Positions 44,247 to 53,435 of a stretch of 64,000 bases of DNA are shown here, in pieces. The notes under the pieces were generated by a model that saw nothing but the letters and a program-made list of their open reading frames with translations, did no database searches and had not been told where the DNA came from. The stretch spans positions 47,325-111,324 of IMG/VR virus record IMGVR_UViG_3300025598_000023, one strand, 5' to 3'. The position numbers were made by a program, and so were the translations under genes. Each line of letters starts with the position of its first letter. Positions within the stretch are counted from its first letter, which is position 1. The stretch comes from a virus.

Positions 44247-44568
44247 CTACTTTTTTATCGTTATTTTCCAATAACTTATTAAAGTGATCGATTGCCGCTT
44301 GAAGTTTAGGAATATCTTCCCTAGCCACAAGCACATCATCCCAAACTAAATCTGCACCAAAAATATACTTTAGCGCAGCCCAAACTCGCTTGTAAAATGG
44401 ACGGTAATTTACAGCCTGAATATTAACAATAAAGTCTGGCGTATATGGCATTTCATTGCCCCAATCATACACTTGGACAACAATAGTATGTTCAGCACTA
44501 CTGCATTCACACGAAAGAAATACTTTTAGGTCGTCGTGCTTTACTGTAATATCTTCAATATTGCTCAT
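44233..44568 (-). CDS. hypothetical protein
   Basis: 111 residues. LKVFLSCECSSAEHTIVVQVYDW has a Cys pair in a strand region. A helical part with YKRVWAALKYIFGADLVWDDVL and DIPKLQAAIDHFNKLLE follows. A protein with the same sort of C..C strand and VWDDVL helix is common in aquatic phages from memory, function unknown. Its start is coupled to the clamp gene stop (TAATG). Confidence 0.55.
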   Translation of the reverse strand: MSNIEDITVKHDDLKVFLSCECSSAEHTIVVQVYDWGNEMPYTPDFIVNIQAVNYRPFYKRVWAALKYIFGADLVWDDVLVAREDIPKLQAAIDHFNKLLENNDKKVVDKP

Positions 44569-45296
44569 TATTTTGCCTTTGCTGGCAGTAGATACTCATA
44601 TGTAATTAAACCACTATTGACAACAACCTTGGCAACACCATCATCACTGAACTCAACAGTCTTGTCACCTTGCAGATTAAGAATGCTGATAAACAATCCA
44701 ACTGGCCAAGCCCAACCTTTTGTTAATGTTCCCGTAACATCACTTTGGAATACAAAATTACCAGCATGTGTAGAAACATCACCAAAGAAGAATTTTAAGT
44801 TGGTGCCTTCTGTTTTGGCAACAAACATCTTTTCTTCACTATTTGCCTGCGACTGGAACTTGAGGCGTTGAATGCTACCAACTGATGGTTCAAATGTAAT
44901 ACCAAAGTTTGCACCACGGAACTTAACAGTTTTCAACTTTTCATTAATAACTTCTGTAGTCATAAAACGATAGTCGTTCTTAAAATCACCACCAGCGTTT
45001 TCAAAGTGAATACCAACAGGAGTTTGTGCGCCATTGCGTTGTTCACGCTTAAGTTCAATTGTTGCGTCACTTGCATATTCTGGAATATTAAGCACAGTGT
45101 TTAACTTGCTCAAGTTTGGCATACCAAAAATACCAGCAAAATCTGGATTTACTTCATTAAATTTAGCATTAAGAATTACTGAACGGTCTTCGGTAACGCT
45201 TTCAATTTTAGTTTCATTGGCATCGCCAGTGACCTTAACTACATCAATTCCAGTAGGAAGTGTGTGTTGAACAATATCTGTGAGAAAGTCTTTCAT
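44568..45296 (-). CDS. 45: sliding clamp (gp45-like)
   Basis: 242 residues against about 228 in T4 gp45. The order of features fits gp45: acidic start DFLTDIVQHTLPTGIDVVKV, a FAGIFGMPNLSKLNTVLNI segment corresponding to the gp45 GIFDLNKFL motif, alternating strands, and C-terminal VGLFISILNLQGDKTVEFSDD. The trimeric clamp tethers DNA polymerase and in T4 activates late transcription. The clamp-loader genes 44 and 62 are not in this window. Confidence 0.75.
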   Translation of the reverse strand: MKDFLTDIVQHTLPTGIDVVKVTGDANETKIESVTEDRSVILNAKFNEVNPDFAGIFGMPNLSKLNTVLNIPEYASDATIELKREQRNGAQTPVGIHFENAGGDFKNDYRFMTTEVINEKLKTVKFRGANFGITFEPSVGSIQRLKFQSQANSEEKMFVAKTEGTNLKFFFGDVSTHAGNFVFQSDVTGTLTKGWAWPVGLFISILNLQGDKTVEFSDDGVAKVVVNSGLITYEYLLPAKAK

Positions 45297-45316
45297 TGAT
45301 TTTTCCTTTGATTTTT

Positions 45317-45345
45317 AATATAACAAAATACGAGTTAGTTGTCAA
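45317..45345 (-). promoter_or_regulatory. sigma70-like promoter of the clamp gene
   Basis: On the minus strand: TTGACA (45345-45340) inside the methyltransferase 3' end, a 17-base spacer, TATATT (45322-45317), then AAAGGAAAA before the ATG at 45296. Confidence 0.7.
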
Positions 45346-46180
45346 TAATTTCTGCATACCCACCCTTAATTTTGTGTCGCAATTCCGTAGTGCCTGGTCT
45401 TTTTACTACAATATAACTACTTCTGGAAGGTTGGATTTTATAATTTTCAACTTGATACCCAAAATCTTCAAGATTTGCAATTAACTCTTTATAATCAATA
45501 GCACCAAAATTACAACCAAGATTGTATTCAATTGCCCAAAATTCATCGTGAGGTATAAAGTTAAAAACAAATCTGCCACCTTTATAGAGGTAATTAAAAA
45601 TTGAACGTGCCCAATTTAAAATATAGTTTTGGTCAGTATAATAAAACTCATTAAAACAATATATAAGACCAAAAGATTCTGTAGGTAATTCAGATAGATC
45701 AAAATCTTCTACTGTGTATTTTCTAAGTCTACGTGTTGCATAAAATTCATTATTAAGAGATTGCGCAGCAAAATCATTTATTTCTTTGTAACGGTCTACT
45801 ATATAAAGAGGTTCACTTGCAACTACATACGGTAAAAATTGTCCTGTGCCAGGAAATAGTTCCATAGTGGGAATATTATTTCCAACATAACCTACAATTA
45901 TTTTAGACAAATTTTCAACATCAATTTCATGCAGTGCATTTCTTTGCACAAAATCTAATCTTGTTTCAGGTGTTTTTTGAAGTAAATCATCAGTTAACAA
46001 TCTACTTTTTGCCAACATGCGAAGTTTGCTATAAAGTAGAGTATCATCTAATTCAAACAATAATTTGTCGAATGCACGAAGAGTGTTTTTGTAATTGGCA
46101 TGAGCAGTTGCATAACTCGCATAAAAATTACGATTTTTTACAATTTCTTCATACATTTTGTAAGATTGAAGGTCATCCAT
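45335..46180 (-). CDS. SAM-dependent methyltransferase (class I)
   Basis: 281 residues. TMELFPGTGQFLPYVV is the SAM-binding glycine motif, LYIVDRYKEIND supplies the acidic residue at the next strand end, and FGLIYCFNEFYYTDQ with LYKGGRFVFNFIPHDEF are later class I motifs. No target-recognition domain for DNA is visible, so the substrate could be protein, RNA or a small molecule. It lies between the polymerase and clamp genes. Confidence 0.75.
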   Translation of the reverse strand: MDDLQSYKMYEEIVKNRNFYASYATAHANYKNTLRAFDKLLFELDDTLLYSKLRMLAKSRLLTDDLLQKTPETRLDFVQRNALHEIDVENLSKIIVGYVGNNIPTMELFPGTGQFLPYVVASEPLYIVDRYKEINDFAAQSLNNEFYATRRLRKYTVEDFDLSELPTESFGLIYCFNEFYYTDQNYILNWARSIFNYLYKGGRFVFNFIPHDEFWAIEYNLGCNFGAIDYKELIANLEDFGYQVENYKIQPSRSSYIVVKRPGTTELRHKIKGGYAEIIDN

Positions 46181-46183
46181 ATC

Positions 46184-48850
46184 TTATTCCTCAAAATCAA
46201 ATAAATTAGTAAATGTATTGCTGATGTTTGTTGCGTTAGTAATATCCCAACCAAGAACATCAAGAAGATTTTCTACTTTTTGTGTTACAATAGTATCTTC
46301 CATTTCATCACTATCAAATGGCATTTCTTTAAACCATTTTGGAATACGAGTTTCATCTGTTGGATAACCAATGCTTGTAAGTCCAAGTGGATTATCTTTT
46401 AACTTACAAACAATAGTTTTCATACCGTCAACAATCTCAATACTGCGAGTATCGCTGTGCATTCTGCGAAGATTATTCCAATTAATCGCCGCACGAACGT
46501 GACCTGGCATATTTGCTTTGCCTTGTTTCTTTTCTAAATCGCCATAATAAGTTAGTTTATTAACGCGCTTTGGTGTGCCCTTTTCCCAACTTGGTAATTC
46601 TTTAAACTTTGTTTTAAAAGTGCGCACTTCTTCAATGATCTGCTCGCGTTCTGCACCGTCAAGAACTTTCTTCAAGATATCGGACAAGAAATCTTGTACA
46701 AGTTTAGGTGTATCGCTGCGTTTAAGGTCAAGACCCATAGCTTTAACTTTGCCAGTCTTGCCTTCAACATCAAGTCGCTTGCCTTCCAAATCAAAAATTA
46801 ACACAGCATAACGTTTTTTGGTAATAAACAGTCCTTTACTAGCAATAAGTTCACGACCACCTTTAATGATAGAACCAAGTTCTGGCGTAGTGTGAAATGC
46901 TTCATACATAAATTTTGGGAATGTCATATTGACTTGTTCACCAATACTGTCATAAAGCTGAATACAAATCTCTTTATTCCATTCCATGCGACCAGAAGCT
47001 ACATCATCTTTAATAACTGGCCAAGCACTAAAATACACAGAGTCAGTATCGCCATATATGATTGCTTTGCCAACGTGATCTGCTTCACCAGTGATAAGTT
47101 GATTAACGGTAGCATCCATATGTTTTGCAATTGTGCGACCGCATAAAGTGGTGCTTTGTCCAATGCGTTGGTCAAAGAAACGACAACCTGCGTTTAGAAT
47201 AGCACCATACAAACTGTTCAAGTTAATCTTTTTAACCAACTGACGTTTATCCCAGAAAGCAATTTCTTTTGGATCGGTTGCTTCTTTCTTTTTAGCTTGT
47301 AATTCTTTACGCTCACTATACCAACGTTCAAGCAAACTTGGCACAACGCCTTGTCGTTCAAGGTTAAAGATTGTGCCATTTGCACTTAACGCCCATGGTG
47401 CATAATTGTCAAAAATCATATCATATATTTGTGCAGCACTATAAACTTCACTGTTACCATTTTCCCAATCAATAGTAATTTCTGTTCCAATTTCACGGTT
47501 CATAACAGCACTATATTCTAAAGTTGCGAATAGACCTTCCCATGCGCCAGCAAATGATTTGCCTTCATCCATGCGTTGTTTAAGTAGTGCTTCTGTCATA
47601 ATAGGTCGTAACTGACCAACAACGGTCTCTGGACCCATATTAAGTGCACGAATTGTTGATGGATACAGCGAGTTAATATCAATAGCACCAATCCAATCAT
47701 TTAATCCTTTTTTGGGATAAGCAACATACGCACCAGCAACTTGGCTATTGACTTCTTCATCACGTGAACGGCGATTAGGAACTACCATACCACGACGATG
47801 TGCTTCGTTGATAATTGCTTGTTCTGTGACCGCAACCGCGCCCATTGTAGTTTGTAGCAACACAGTATTATCGTGCGCAATTTCATTTGCCAAATCAAGA
47901 AATCGTAGTTTTTTATCTAACTTATTGAGCAGTGCAACGTCTTGTCGTGAATACTGAATAAATGTTTCAAAGTCGCGGTTATATAACTGGTCAAGTGTGC
48001 CTTCATAAGCAGTCTTGCGTTCATTTAACTCATATTCACCAATAGCATCAAGACTATAACTATGGCGTTCTTCATATGTATATTTGCGATACAGTTCCAT
48101 ATAATCCATGTGAACACGACCAACCAAGTCATATGTTGAACTTGTCTTTCCATATTTTTCATATTCACGTACTTTTGGAAACTGGTCCCACAAGCAAAAA
48201 CGGCGGGTGTCATCTTTACTTAAAATGCGTGTTACACGATTGATAGTGTATGGAATATCAAAACCTTCACTGTTCCAACCACTTAACACATCTGCATCTT
48301 CGATAAGTTCAAGAAATGTTAGCAGCATTTCTCGTTCACTATCAAACATAAAAGTATTTTCAAAGATGCTTGCTACTTTATTCGCATCTTCCATAGACAT
48401 GGCACTTGGTGGCAGTGCTAATGTGATAAGTTGGTCTAACCAATCCAGATAAACTGTAATTGCAGTAATTTTTGTAAAGGGATCATCTGGTGTGCTGTAG
48501 CCTTTTTGCGGATCAAAATCCGTTTCAATATCGAAGAAGGCTGTTTGTAGCTGTGGCGAATCACTGCCAAGATAATTTTCTGCCAAACATCTAAAAATAG
48601 GATTGATATCGCTTTCAAATATTTGGTGTTTACCTTGTCGCAGATTTAGTTCCTTGCGGAAATCCTTACTACTGCGACAAGTTATACGGCGAACTGGAGT
48701 ATCAAATATGCTTTTGTGGTTGCCCTTTTCATCGCCGTAATAAAAAACATAATTTACAGGATATTCCTTATAAACACGTTTTCCATTTACACGCTCAACA
48801 ACATGAATACGCTCATGCTGTCTATCAATAATTGCATCTACATAACTCAT
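46184..48850 (-). CDS. 43: family B DNA polymerase (gp43-like)
   Basis: 888 residues from the ATG at 48850 behind TTGGAGAA; an upstream ATG at 48916 lacks a ribosome-binding site. The 3'-5' exonuclease has FFDIETDF (D107, E109) and a Y..QDV exo III-like segment. The polymerase has AIDINSLYPSTIRALN (motif A), KKINLNSLYGAILNAG (motif B) and IYGDTDSVYFS (motif C, DTD). The C-terminus has TNLFDFEE, a clamp-contact-like tail as in T4 gp43. It replicates the phage genome. Confidence 0.95.
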   Translation of the reverse strand: MSYVDAIIDRQHERIHVVERVNGKRVYKEYPVNYVFYYGDEKGNHKSIFDTPVRRITCRSSKDFRKELNLRQGKHQIFESDINPIFRCLAENYLGSDSPQLQTAFFDIETDFDPQKGYSTPDDPFTKITAITVYLDWLDQLITLALPPSAMSMEDANKVASIFENTFMFDSEREMLLTFLELIEDADVLSGWNSEGFDIPYTINRVTRILSKDDTRRFCLWDQFPKVREYEKYGKTSSTYDLVGRVHMDYMELYRKYTYEERHSYSLDAIGEYELNERKTAYEGTLDQLYNRDFETFIQYSRQDVALLNKLDKKLRFLDLANEIAHDNTVLLQTTMGAVAVTEQAIINEAHRRGMVVPNRRSRDEEVNSQVAGAYVAYPKKGLNDWIGAIDINSLYPSTIRALNMGPETVVGQLRPIMTEALLKQRMDEGKSFAGAWEGLFATLEYSAVMNREIGTEITIDWENGNSEVYSAAQIYDMIFDNYAPWALSANGTIFNLERQGVVPSLLERWYSERKELQAKKKEATDPKEIAFWDKRQLVKKINLNSLYGAILNAGCRFFDQRIGQSTTLCGRTIAKHMDATVNQLITGEADHVGKAIIYGDTDSVYFSAWPVIKDDVASGRMEWNKEICIQLYDSIGEQVNMTFPKFMYEAFHTTPELGSIIKGGRELIASKGLFITKKRYAVLIFDLEGKRLDVEGKTGKVKAMGLDLKRSDTPKLVQDFLSDILKKVLDGAEREQIIEEVRTFKTKFKELPSWEKGTPKRVNKLTYYGDLEKKQGKANMPGHVRAAINWNNLRRMHSDTRSIEIVDGMKTIVCKLKDNPLGLTSIGYPTDETRIPKWFKEMPFDSDEMEDTIVTQKVENLLDVLGWDITNATNISNTFTNLFDFEE

Positions 48851-48927
48851 TTTATTCTCCAAGTCACTTGTGGCTGACCAAAACCTTTCTACATGCACGT
48901 GTGGTGTGCGAACCATATATTAATTTA

Positions 48928-49194
48928 TTATACGGAATCTTTTAAATTATCCGTAGATTGCAAAATACTTTCGATGATATCAAGGTCTTCACGAGCCTTG
49001 TCATAGTCGCGCTTCATAGCCATCTTAACTGCCTTTTTAAGCAGATTTGGTTTAAGTTGCATTTCTTCTGCAATAGCAGCAATGGTATCATTCAATCCAC
49101 CTTGTAGCGTTTCAACTTCTGTTGTTACGCCAATTGCTTCGGTAATAAGTTGTTTAAGTTTTGCACGTTCTTCAGTGCTAAATGCTCTTGCCAT
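48928..49194 (-). CDS. dsbA: DsbA-like double-stranded DNA-binding protein
   Basis: 88 residues, close to the 89 of T4 DsbA. FSTEERAKLKQLITEAIGV, an acidic ETLQGGLNDTIAAIAEE helix, and MQLKPNLLKKAVKMAMKRDY match the form of DsbA homologues in cyanophages. T4 DsbA binds double-stranded DNA and stimulates late promoters. It lies just upstream of the polymerase gene. Confidence is limited by the short length. Confidence 0.7.
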   Translation of the reverse strand: MARAFSTEERAKLKQLITEAIGVTTEVETLQGGLNDTIAAIAEEMQLKPNLLKKAVKMAMKRDYDKAREDLDIIESILQSTDNLKDSV

Positions 49195-49206
49195 AGATTA
49201 GTCCTT

Positions 49207-49659
49207 TCATTTTGTTGTTACTATTGCTTTAAGTGCTTGATATTCATTATATGCATCACGCAGTTCTTTATCAATATTCATTTCCCATTTTTTACGAGCA
49301 GCTTCATATTTTTCATACGCATCTGCTAATATAGGAAACTCGCCGTGTAATTCATCGTTTTTTGTAATTAAACAAATTGCTTCGCATACATTTTCATAAA
49401 AGTTATCAAGATTTATTTTATTGTGATTTGTGTTAATAAGTGCATCGGCGTTATCTCGTGGTGTAATGTCCAAACTATTAGAAGTAATTGCAACCGTAGG
49501 AGATTGTTGAACACTCCAACCAGAGGTAGTTAATATAGAACCACTACCGCCACCGCCACCACCAACTGTATTGATTGTATATGTTGTAGTTGAACCTGTT
49601 GCACCAATTGCGGGTGCGTATGTAGTTTTAGACGGACTTTGGACGATGTTGACGGTCAT
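49207..49659 (-). CDS. T4-like protein with Gly-rich linker
   Basis: 150 residues. The start MTVNIVQSPSKTTYAPAIG, a strand, then a run of glycines (VGGGGGGSGS) and the C-terminal helical region with ADAYEKYEAARKKWEMNIDKEL resemble a small protein in cyanophage structural clusters. The start overlaps the upstream gene by 32 bases. A structural or chaperone role is possible; function unknown. Confidence 0.55.
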   Translation of the reverse strand: MTVNIVQSPSKTTYAPAIGATGSTTTYTINTVGGGGGGSGSILTTSGWSVQQSPTVAITSNSLDITPRDNADALINTNHNKINLDNFYENVCEAICLITKNDELHGEFPILADAYEKYEAARKKWEMNIDKELRDAYNEYQALKAIVTTK

Positions 49660-49981
49660 GCTTCAATTTAGCAGCAAAAGCATCAGGAGTCAATTTATAT
49701 TTCTTAATAAAAGCATTATGCAAATCTTTTGGATCAATTTGGAAAGCACCACAAATACTACGCATTACATCATCAATACTAACATAATCAATATGTTCCA
49801 TGCCATCTAAATTATCTGCAAGTCTTGCAACAGCATTGTCCATATTGGTGCTTTCTGCACTATCAATTATTTTATTATATTTCCAACGTGCAGCCATTAG
49901 TCCACGTGCACCAGCACTGATTGGATGACGACCTTGAATACCTACACTCATTGCTGCTTCAAGTATTTCTTTAATACGCAT
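49628..49981 (-). CDS. putative packaged internal protein with capsid-targeting-like N-terminus
   Basis: 117 residues. The N-terminus MRIKEILEA ends in ILE followed by Ala, like T4 capsid-targeting sequences cut by the gp21 protease after (I/L)xE. The rest is helical and basic (SAGARGLMAARWKYNKII, DLHNAFIKKYKLTPDAFAAKL). No ribosome-binding site is visible, and a GATAAATA late-type motif ends five bases before the ATG. Internal-protein role is inference. Confidence 0.55.
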   Translation of the reverse strand: MRIKEILEAAMSVGIQGRHPISAGARGLMAARWKYNKIIDSAESTNMDNAVARLADNLDGMEHIDYVSIDDVMRSICGAFQIDPKDLHNAFIKKYKLTPDAFAAKLKHDRQHRPKSV

Positions 49982-49985
49982 AAGA

Positions 49986-51083
49986 TTATTTATCGGTTAC
50001 TGACCACACTTCTGGTGGAAATAATATACTGCTATCAGTATTCCTGTAACTATCTAATTTCTTTAATCTTAAAATTGCTTGTTCAAGTTGTTTTTTGTTG
50101 CTTGGTTGTTGTAATTCATTTATAAGATAAGAAAAATTAGGAATGGTATTCAAGTCATCAATTAATTTTTCCTTGACAGATTCTGGTAAATTTCTTGCTG
50201 TATAATAAGATGGATTTATTACCAAGTTTGGAACAATTTCACAATTAAAGCGTTTTTTCAAAATTTCAAAATCTTCTTTTGTGTTATATGCGTTTAGTAA
50301 ACTATAAGTGTAGATTATATAAAGATTTGCATTTGGTATTAATTTTAGTCTATTAAAATTTTGTAAAGTAGTGTCCCAAGAAGCTGGCCATCGTATGGTT
50401 GCAAATCTTTCATAAACTCCATCAATACTAAATCCAATATTAACTGATTTAAATTTAATTAATTTGTTAACAATACTTTCATTTAATACTGTTCCATTAC
50501 TAAAAAAATGCAAATCAATTTGTTCACTAAAATTATTATCGACTGCCCATGATAGTATTTTTTCTACCTTTTTACTATACATGGGTTCACCACCATAAAT
50601 TGTAAGTTTCTCTATATTTTTCCAAATTTCGTTTAATAAAATTTGGTCAATATCGTTGTTAATTTTATTTTTAGATGGGTCATGTTCACCCATTCTTTTT
50701 AATTCGGCAGACCATCTTGTGCTGCTATCACTAAAACATGTGATACAAGCAATATTGCAATTATTATCAACTCTAATTTCTAAATTTTTTAATTGGAATT
50801 TATTTTCTAAAAATAATTCATAGTCAAAATCATCATAACTTGATTTAAAATTTAATCTATGACTTTTTGTATTTCCATCTTGTTCAGTTTTTTTGCAATT
50901 ATAACAACCAGGGTGCCATTTGTTATCTTTGATGTATTCTCTAACCTCTGAATTTGCAGTTTGAATATCAGTAAAATTTTTGTTAAAATTTGGTAAGAAG
51001 TAACAACATGGTTTTACTTTATTAGAATCAAACACCAAATCAGTGAATGGTCTTAAGCAAAACGTATCAGTAAATTGTGTCAT
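49986..51083 (-). CDS. twitch-type radical SAM protein 6
   Basis: 365 residues. N-terminal FCLRPF, KPCCYF and HPGCYNCKKTE are twitch-region cysteines as in the 15-22 kb array. CNIACITC (residues 109-116) is the SAM cluster and LTIYGGEPMY follows. It is more AT-rich than the array members and sits alone among putatively packaged proteins, with a four-base overlap upstream. Substrate unknown; proximity suggests one of the neighbouring proteins. Confidence 0.8.
   Translation of the reverse strand: MTQFTDTFCLRPFTDLVFDSNKVKPCCYFLPNFNKNFTDIQTANSEVREYIKDNKWHPGCYNCKKTEQDGNTKSHRLNFKSSYDDFDYELFLENKFQLKNLEIRVDNNCNIACITCFSDSSTRWSAELKRMGEHDPSKNKINNDIDQILLNEIWKNIEKLTIYGGEPMYSKKVEKILSWAVDNNFSEQIDLHFFSNGTVLNESIVNKLIKFKSVNIGFSIDGVYERFATIRWPASWDTTLQNFNRLKLIPNANLYIIYTYSLLNAYNTKEDFEILKKRFNCEIVPNLVINPSYYTARNLPESVKEKLIDDLNTIPNFSYLINELQQPSNKKQLEQAILRLKKLDSYRNTDSSILFPPEVWSVTDK
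49987..49994 (-). promoter_or_regulatory. T4-type late promoter next to a start codon
   Basis: GATAAATA on the minus strand, overlapping the upstream stop codon and ending five bases before the ATG at 49981. Transcription from it would start at about the ATG itself. Confidence 0.4.
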
Positions 51084-51289
51084 ACCTTGCCGTTTGGATT
51101 TAAAATTGGTGGACGACCAAGTTTATCAGTTTTATTGCCAAATTTAGCAGCTTGCTTTTGTGTTTCACCTGGATGAATATCAACAGTTAGCGCATTAGCA
51201 TAACGTGGGTCACGTGCCATCTTTTTATTAGCAGGCACTACGCCTACACCAGCCGCTTCATCAAGGTCAAATAATTCAGTTAGTAACAT
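51080..51289 (-). CDS. small protein with capsid-targeting-like N-terminus
   Basis: 69 residues. MLLTELFDLDEAAGVGVV has LDE followed by Ala, fitting a gp21-type site. The rest, PANKKMARDPRYANALTVDIHPGE and KLGRPPILNPNG, is basic and resembles small conserved proteins or C-terminal modules in aquatic T4-like phages. Likely packaged in the head; evidence is motif and context. Confidence 0.55.
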   Translation of the reverse strand: MLLTELFDLDEAAGVGVVPANKKMARDPRYANALTVDIHPGETQKQAAKFGNKTDKLGRPPILNPNGKV

Positions 51290-51294
51290 TCATA

Positions 51295-52236
51295 TCACCA
51301 CTTACGGCAAGACCAGTATCTTGCCTTTGTGCGTGGACCTGGATTTTCACAGTGATGTCTTGCACGGAAACTCTTGCGACGTTTTGGATTGCTTTTCTTA
51401 ATGCGCATATTAGGATCACCAAAGTTTACTTTCTTTACATTGCCAGTCTTTGGGTCTTTAACAAATACTTTAAATTTTTTTACATCGCCTCGCATTGGTT
51501 TACCAAGTGGAACTTTGCGACCATGATATTCTGCTTCTGATACCATTTCTTCATAAAGGTCATCCATAAAAAAACGAATCTCTCTGCCACCCTTATTCAA
51601 TACAATATCATCATCGTCTTCGGCAATATCCCAACCCATGTTGCTTAACATTTTGGATGCTTGAGCATGTTTTGCTTCATCACCATGCCACCACATTTTT
51701 GCTAATCGCTTTAAACTTTGTGGGTTGTCGTGCAGTGATACTACTTCACCTTCACTTACGTTACTTGAACTTGCAATAACACGGTCTGCTGCTTGGTTTA
51801 TTTCATCACGTGTTGCACGATATGGACTTACTTTAAGAACTGCAATTTGTTGGTATGCTGGTGTCGCTTCGTCATCAGTTTTGACCATTTTCTTTAATAA
51901 AACATGATCTACTTTACGACTATCACCATCATCATGTGTGTTTGTTGCAATAAAGTAATCATCACGATAATGCATTACATTATTGTTGCCACCAAAATCT
52001 CGTGCTCGCCAAAGTTTTGCTTCGGTTAAATTTTTGTTTTCAATTTCATTTAGACTTTCTAAAACTTTAAAAAGTTTTTCATCACCAAGTAGAGTAATGC
52101 TGTCACCAGTCATTTCCATAATTTCTGTATCTACCTGAAGTATATTACCAAATTCAAGATAAAAACCATCGCCAACTGTTGGACGATCTTCGCTAATGGC
52201 GGTAAGTTTTTCAATTAGGGAACGCATATCACTCAT
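51295..52236 (-). CDS. T4-like multi-module protein with basic Cys-containing C-terminus
   Basis: 313 residues. The N-terminal and middle parts (DGFYLEFGNILQVDTEIME, SLKRLAKMWWHGDEAKHAQA) are unrecognised. The C-terminal 80 residues carry AEYHGRKVPLGKPMRGD, FKVFVKDPKTGNVKKVNFGD and RRKSFRARHHC, ending PGPRTKARYWSCRKW, a module I recall from many T4-like cyanophages. Possible protease sites are NLTE followed by Ala at residue 73 and a SEAEYHG start of the last module. Late-type promoter and AAGAGGA precede it. Confidence 0.6.
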   Translation of the reverse strand: MSDMRSLIEKLTAISEDRPTVGDGFYLEFGNILQVDTEIMEMTGDSITLLGDEKLFKVLESLNEIENKNLTEAKLWRARDFGGNNNVMHYRDDYFIATNTHDDGDSRKVDHVLLKKMVKTDDEATPAYQQIAVLKVSPYRATRDEINQAADRVIASSSNVSEGEVVSLHDNPQSLKRLAKMWWHGDEAKHAQASKMLSNMGWDIAEDDDDIVLNKGGREIRFFMDDLYEEMVSEAEYHGRKVPLGKPMRGDVKKFKVFVKDPKTGNVKKVNFGDPNMRIKKSNPKRRKSFRARHHCENPGPRTKARYWSCRKW

Positions 52237-52252
52237 GATTAAATCCTCTTAT

Positions 52253-52260
52253 TATTTAGT
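52253..52260 (-). promoter_or_regulatory. T4-type late promoter (ACTAAATA)
   Basis: ACTAAATA on the minus strand, 16 bases before the ATG at 52236 with AAGAGGA between. It is the same octamer as the late elements at 9426 and 11042. Confidence 0.45.
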
Positions 52261-52266
52261 GGATTA

Positions 52267-52761
52267 TCACTTCTTTTTTGCGAATGTCTTTACATAAATT
52301 GGCTTCTTGCCGCTTCCGCCAGTATCTTTGCCACCACGACCAGCAGCATTTTGTGCTTTGCGCTTGCGGGTAACTGCACTCTTTTTCTGTGCAGCAGTCA
52401 TTCTACGTGCCTTCGCTGCTGGCACACATTTGGCATAACCACGCTTGCTGCCACTTGTTCCGCAAGGTGGATGTTTGCCTTTTACTTTTTTACCAATATT
52501 AACCCATTTATCAGTAAACCACTTATGAAGATTACTGCTCGCTTCGCCTAAAATTTCTGGAATAATTAAGTTACCACAATTTACACAATAATCAAGATTT
52601 TCTAAAATATTTTGTTCTGTAATTGGTTCGCAAATAATATCTGTGCTTTCGGTTTTCTTATTCTTGACACAGTTTGGATATGTCTTGCCAAACATTTTTT
52701 TGTTACCTTCTTTGTGGTAACCTTTCCAACATGCTTCGCCAAGAACATCTTCCATCTTCAT
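52267..52761 (-). CDS. putative packaged two-module basic protein
   Basis: 164 residues. MKMEDVLGEACWKGYHKEG shows LGE followed by Ala, then a short CWKGY...GKTYPNC module. A second LGE-Ala at EILGEASSNLHKWF starts another module with GKHPPCGTSGSKRGYAKCVPAA, resembling DUF5872-like basic domains. The C-terminus is Lys/Arg/Gly-rich. Two identical LGEA sites, each in front of a distinct module, suggest a polyprotein cut in the prohead. Its DNA-binding character is inferred from charge. Confidence 0.65.
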   Translation of the reverse strand: MKMEDVLGEACWKGYHKEGNKKMFGKTYPNCVKNKKTESTDIICEPITEQNILENLDYCVNCGNLIIPEILGEASSNLHKWFTDKWVNIGKKVKGKHPPCGTSGSKRGYAKCVPAAKARRMTAAQKKSAVTRKRKAQNAAGRGGKDTGGSGKKPIYVKTFAKKK

Positions 52762-53435
52762 TTGGATTTATTGCCCCAATTCTTTGCGCCTGCTTTGCGG
52801 CACTTAACTAGCGCACCACTTGCATATGCACTTGGCCATACTTTATAACGGCTCTTTACTTTATAATAGCAAGCATCTTTCTTTTCATCTACTCGTGATT
52901 CTGGTAACATTAAGCCACCACAATGTGGGCAACTTTCTTCTACGTTGTCATGTGCAGCAGCCCCAACGATTTCATCATAATTTTCCATGCAAAGATAATC
53001 GTGATGTTTAGACAATTCAATCATCTTTTCAGCAACATCATGCAAATCTTCGTCGGTCTTTGCATCTTCACGAGCATATTCCATCATACGAAGCAGTAAT
53101 GGAATATCCATACTGACTGTATCAGTGGCATCTGCTTCTGGAATCATTTCAACATTTTCAGTTGAAGAAATTTTAGGTTTACGAATAGCACTGCCTGGTA
53201 AAATTTTATCCATGGCTAAATCAATGCCAGCACGTTGTTTTTTAGTTTTGCCAGCGGGATTTGCAGTTAAAACATTTGGATTGCGAGCAAGACGTTTGCC
53301 AACATATGATTTTAATGTATTTGTTTTCAATTCGTCAACGTGTTTTGGCTTTTTACCGCGCTTCTTCATATTAATAGCAATCGCTGCTTGTTGCGCTGGA
53401 CTACTTGCTTCTAAAATAATATCTTTGATTTTCAT
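52758..53435 (-). CDS. putative packaged multi-module protein
   Basis: 225 residues. MKIKDIILEASSPAQQAAIA has ILE followed by Ala, then a basic module MKKRGKKPKHVDE. A further MIPEADATDTV site precedes a helical module (LLLRMMEYAREDAKTDEDLHD) and a Cys pair CPHCGG. The end has DACYYKVKSRYKVWPSAYAS and ALVKCRKAGAKNWG, a module I recall from other aquatic phages. Head-internal protein by analogy with T4 internal proteins; not proven. Confidence 0.6.
   Translation of the reverse strand: MKIKDIILEASSPAQQAAIAINMKKRGKKPKHVDELKTNTLKSYVGKRLARNPNVLTANPAGKTKKQRAGIDLAMDKILPGSAIRKPKISSTENVEMIPEADATDTVSMDIPLLLRMMEYAREDAKTDEDLHDVAEKMIELSKHHDYLCMENYDEIVGAAAHDNVEESCPHCGGLMLPESRVDEKKDACYYKVKSRYKVWPSAYASGALVKCRKAGAKNWGNKSK

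Noticed and set aside
49530-49570. GGN-rich triplet stretch
   Set aside because: It encodes a simple glycine linker within a gene and shows no sign of being a regulatory or mobile element.
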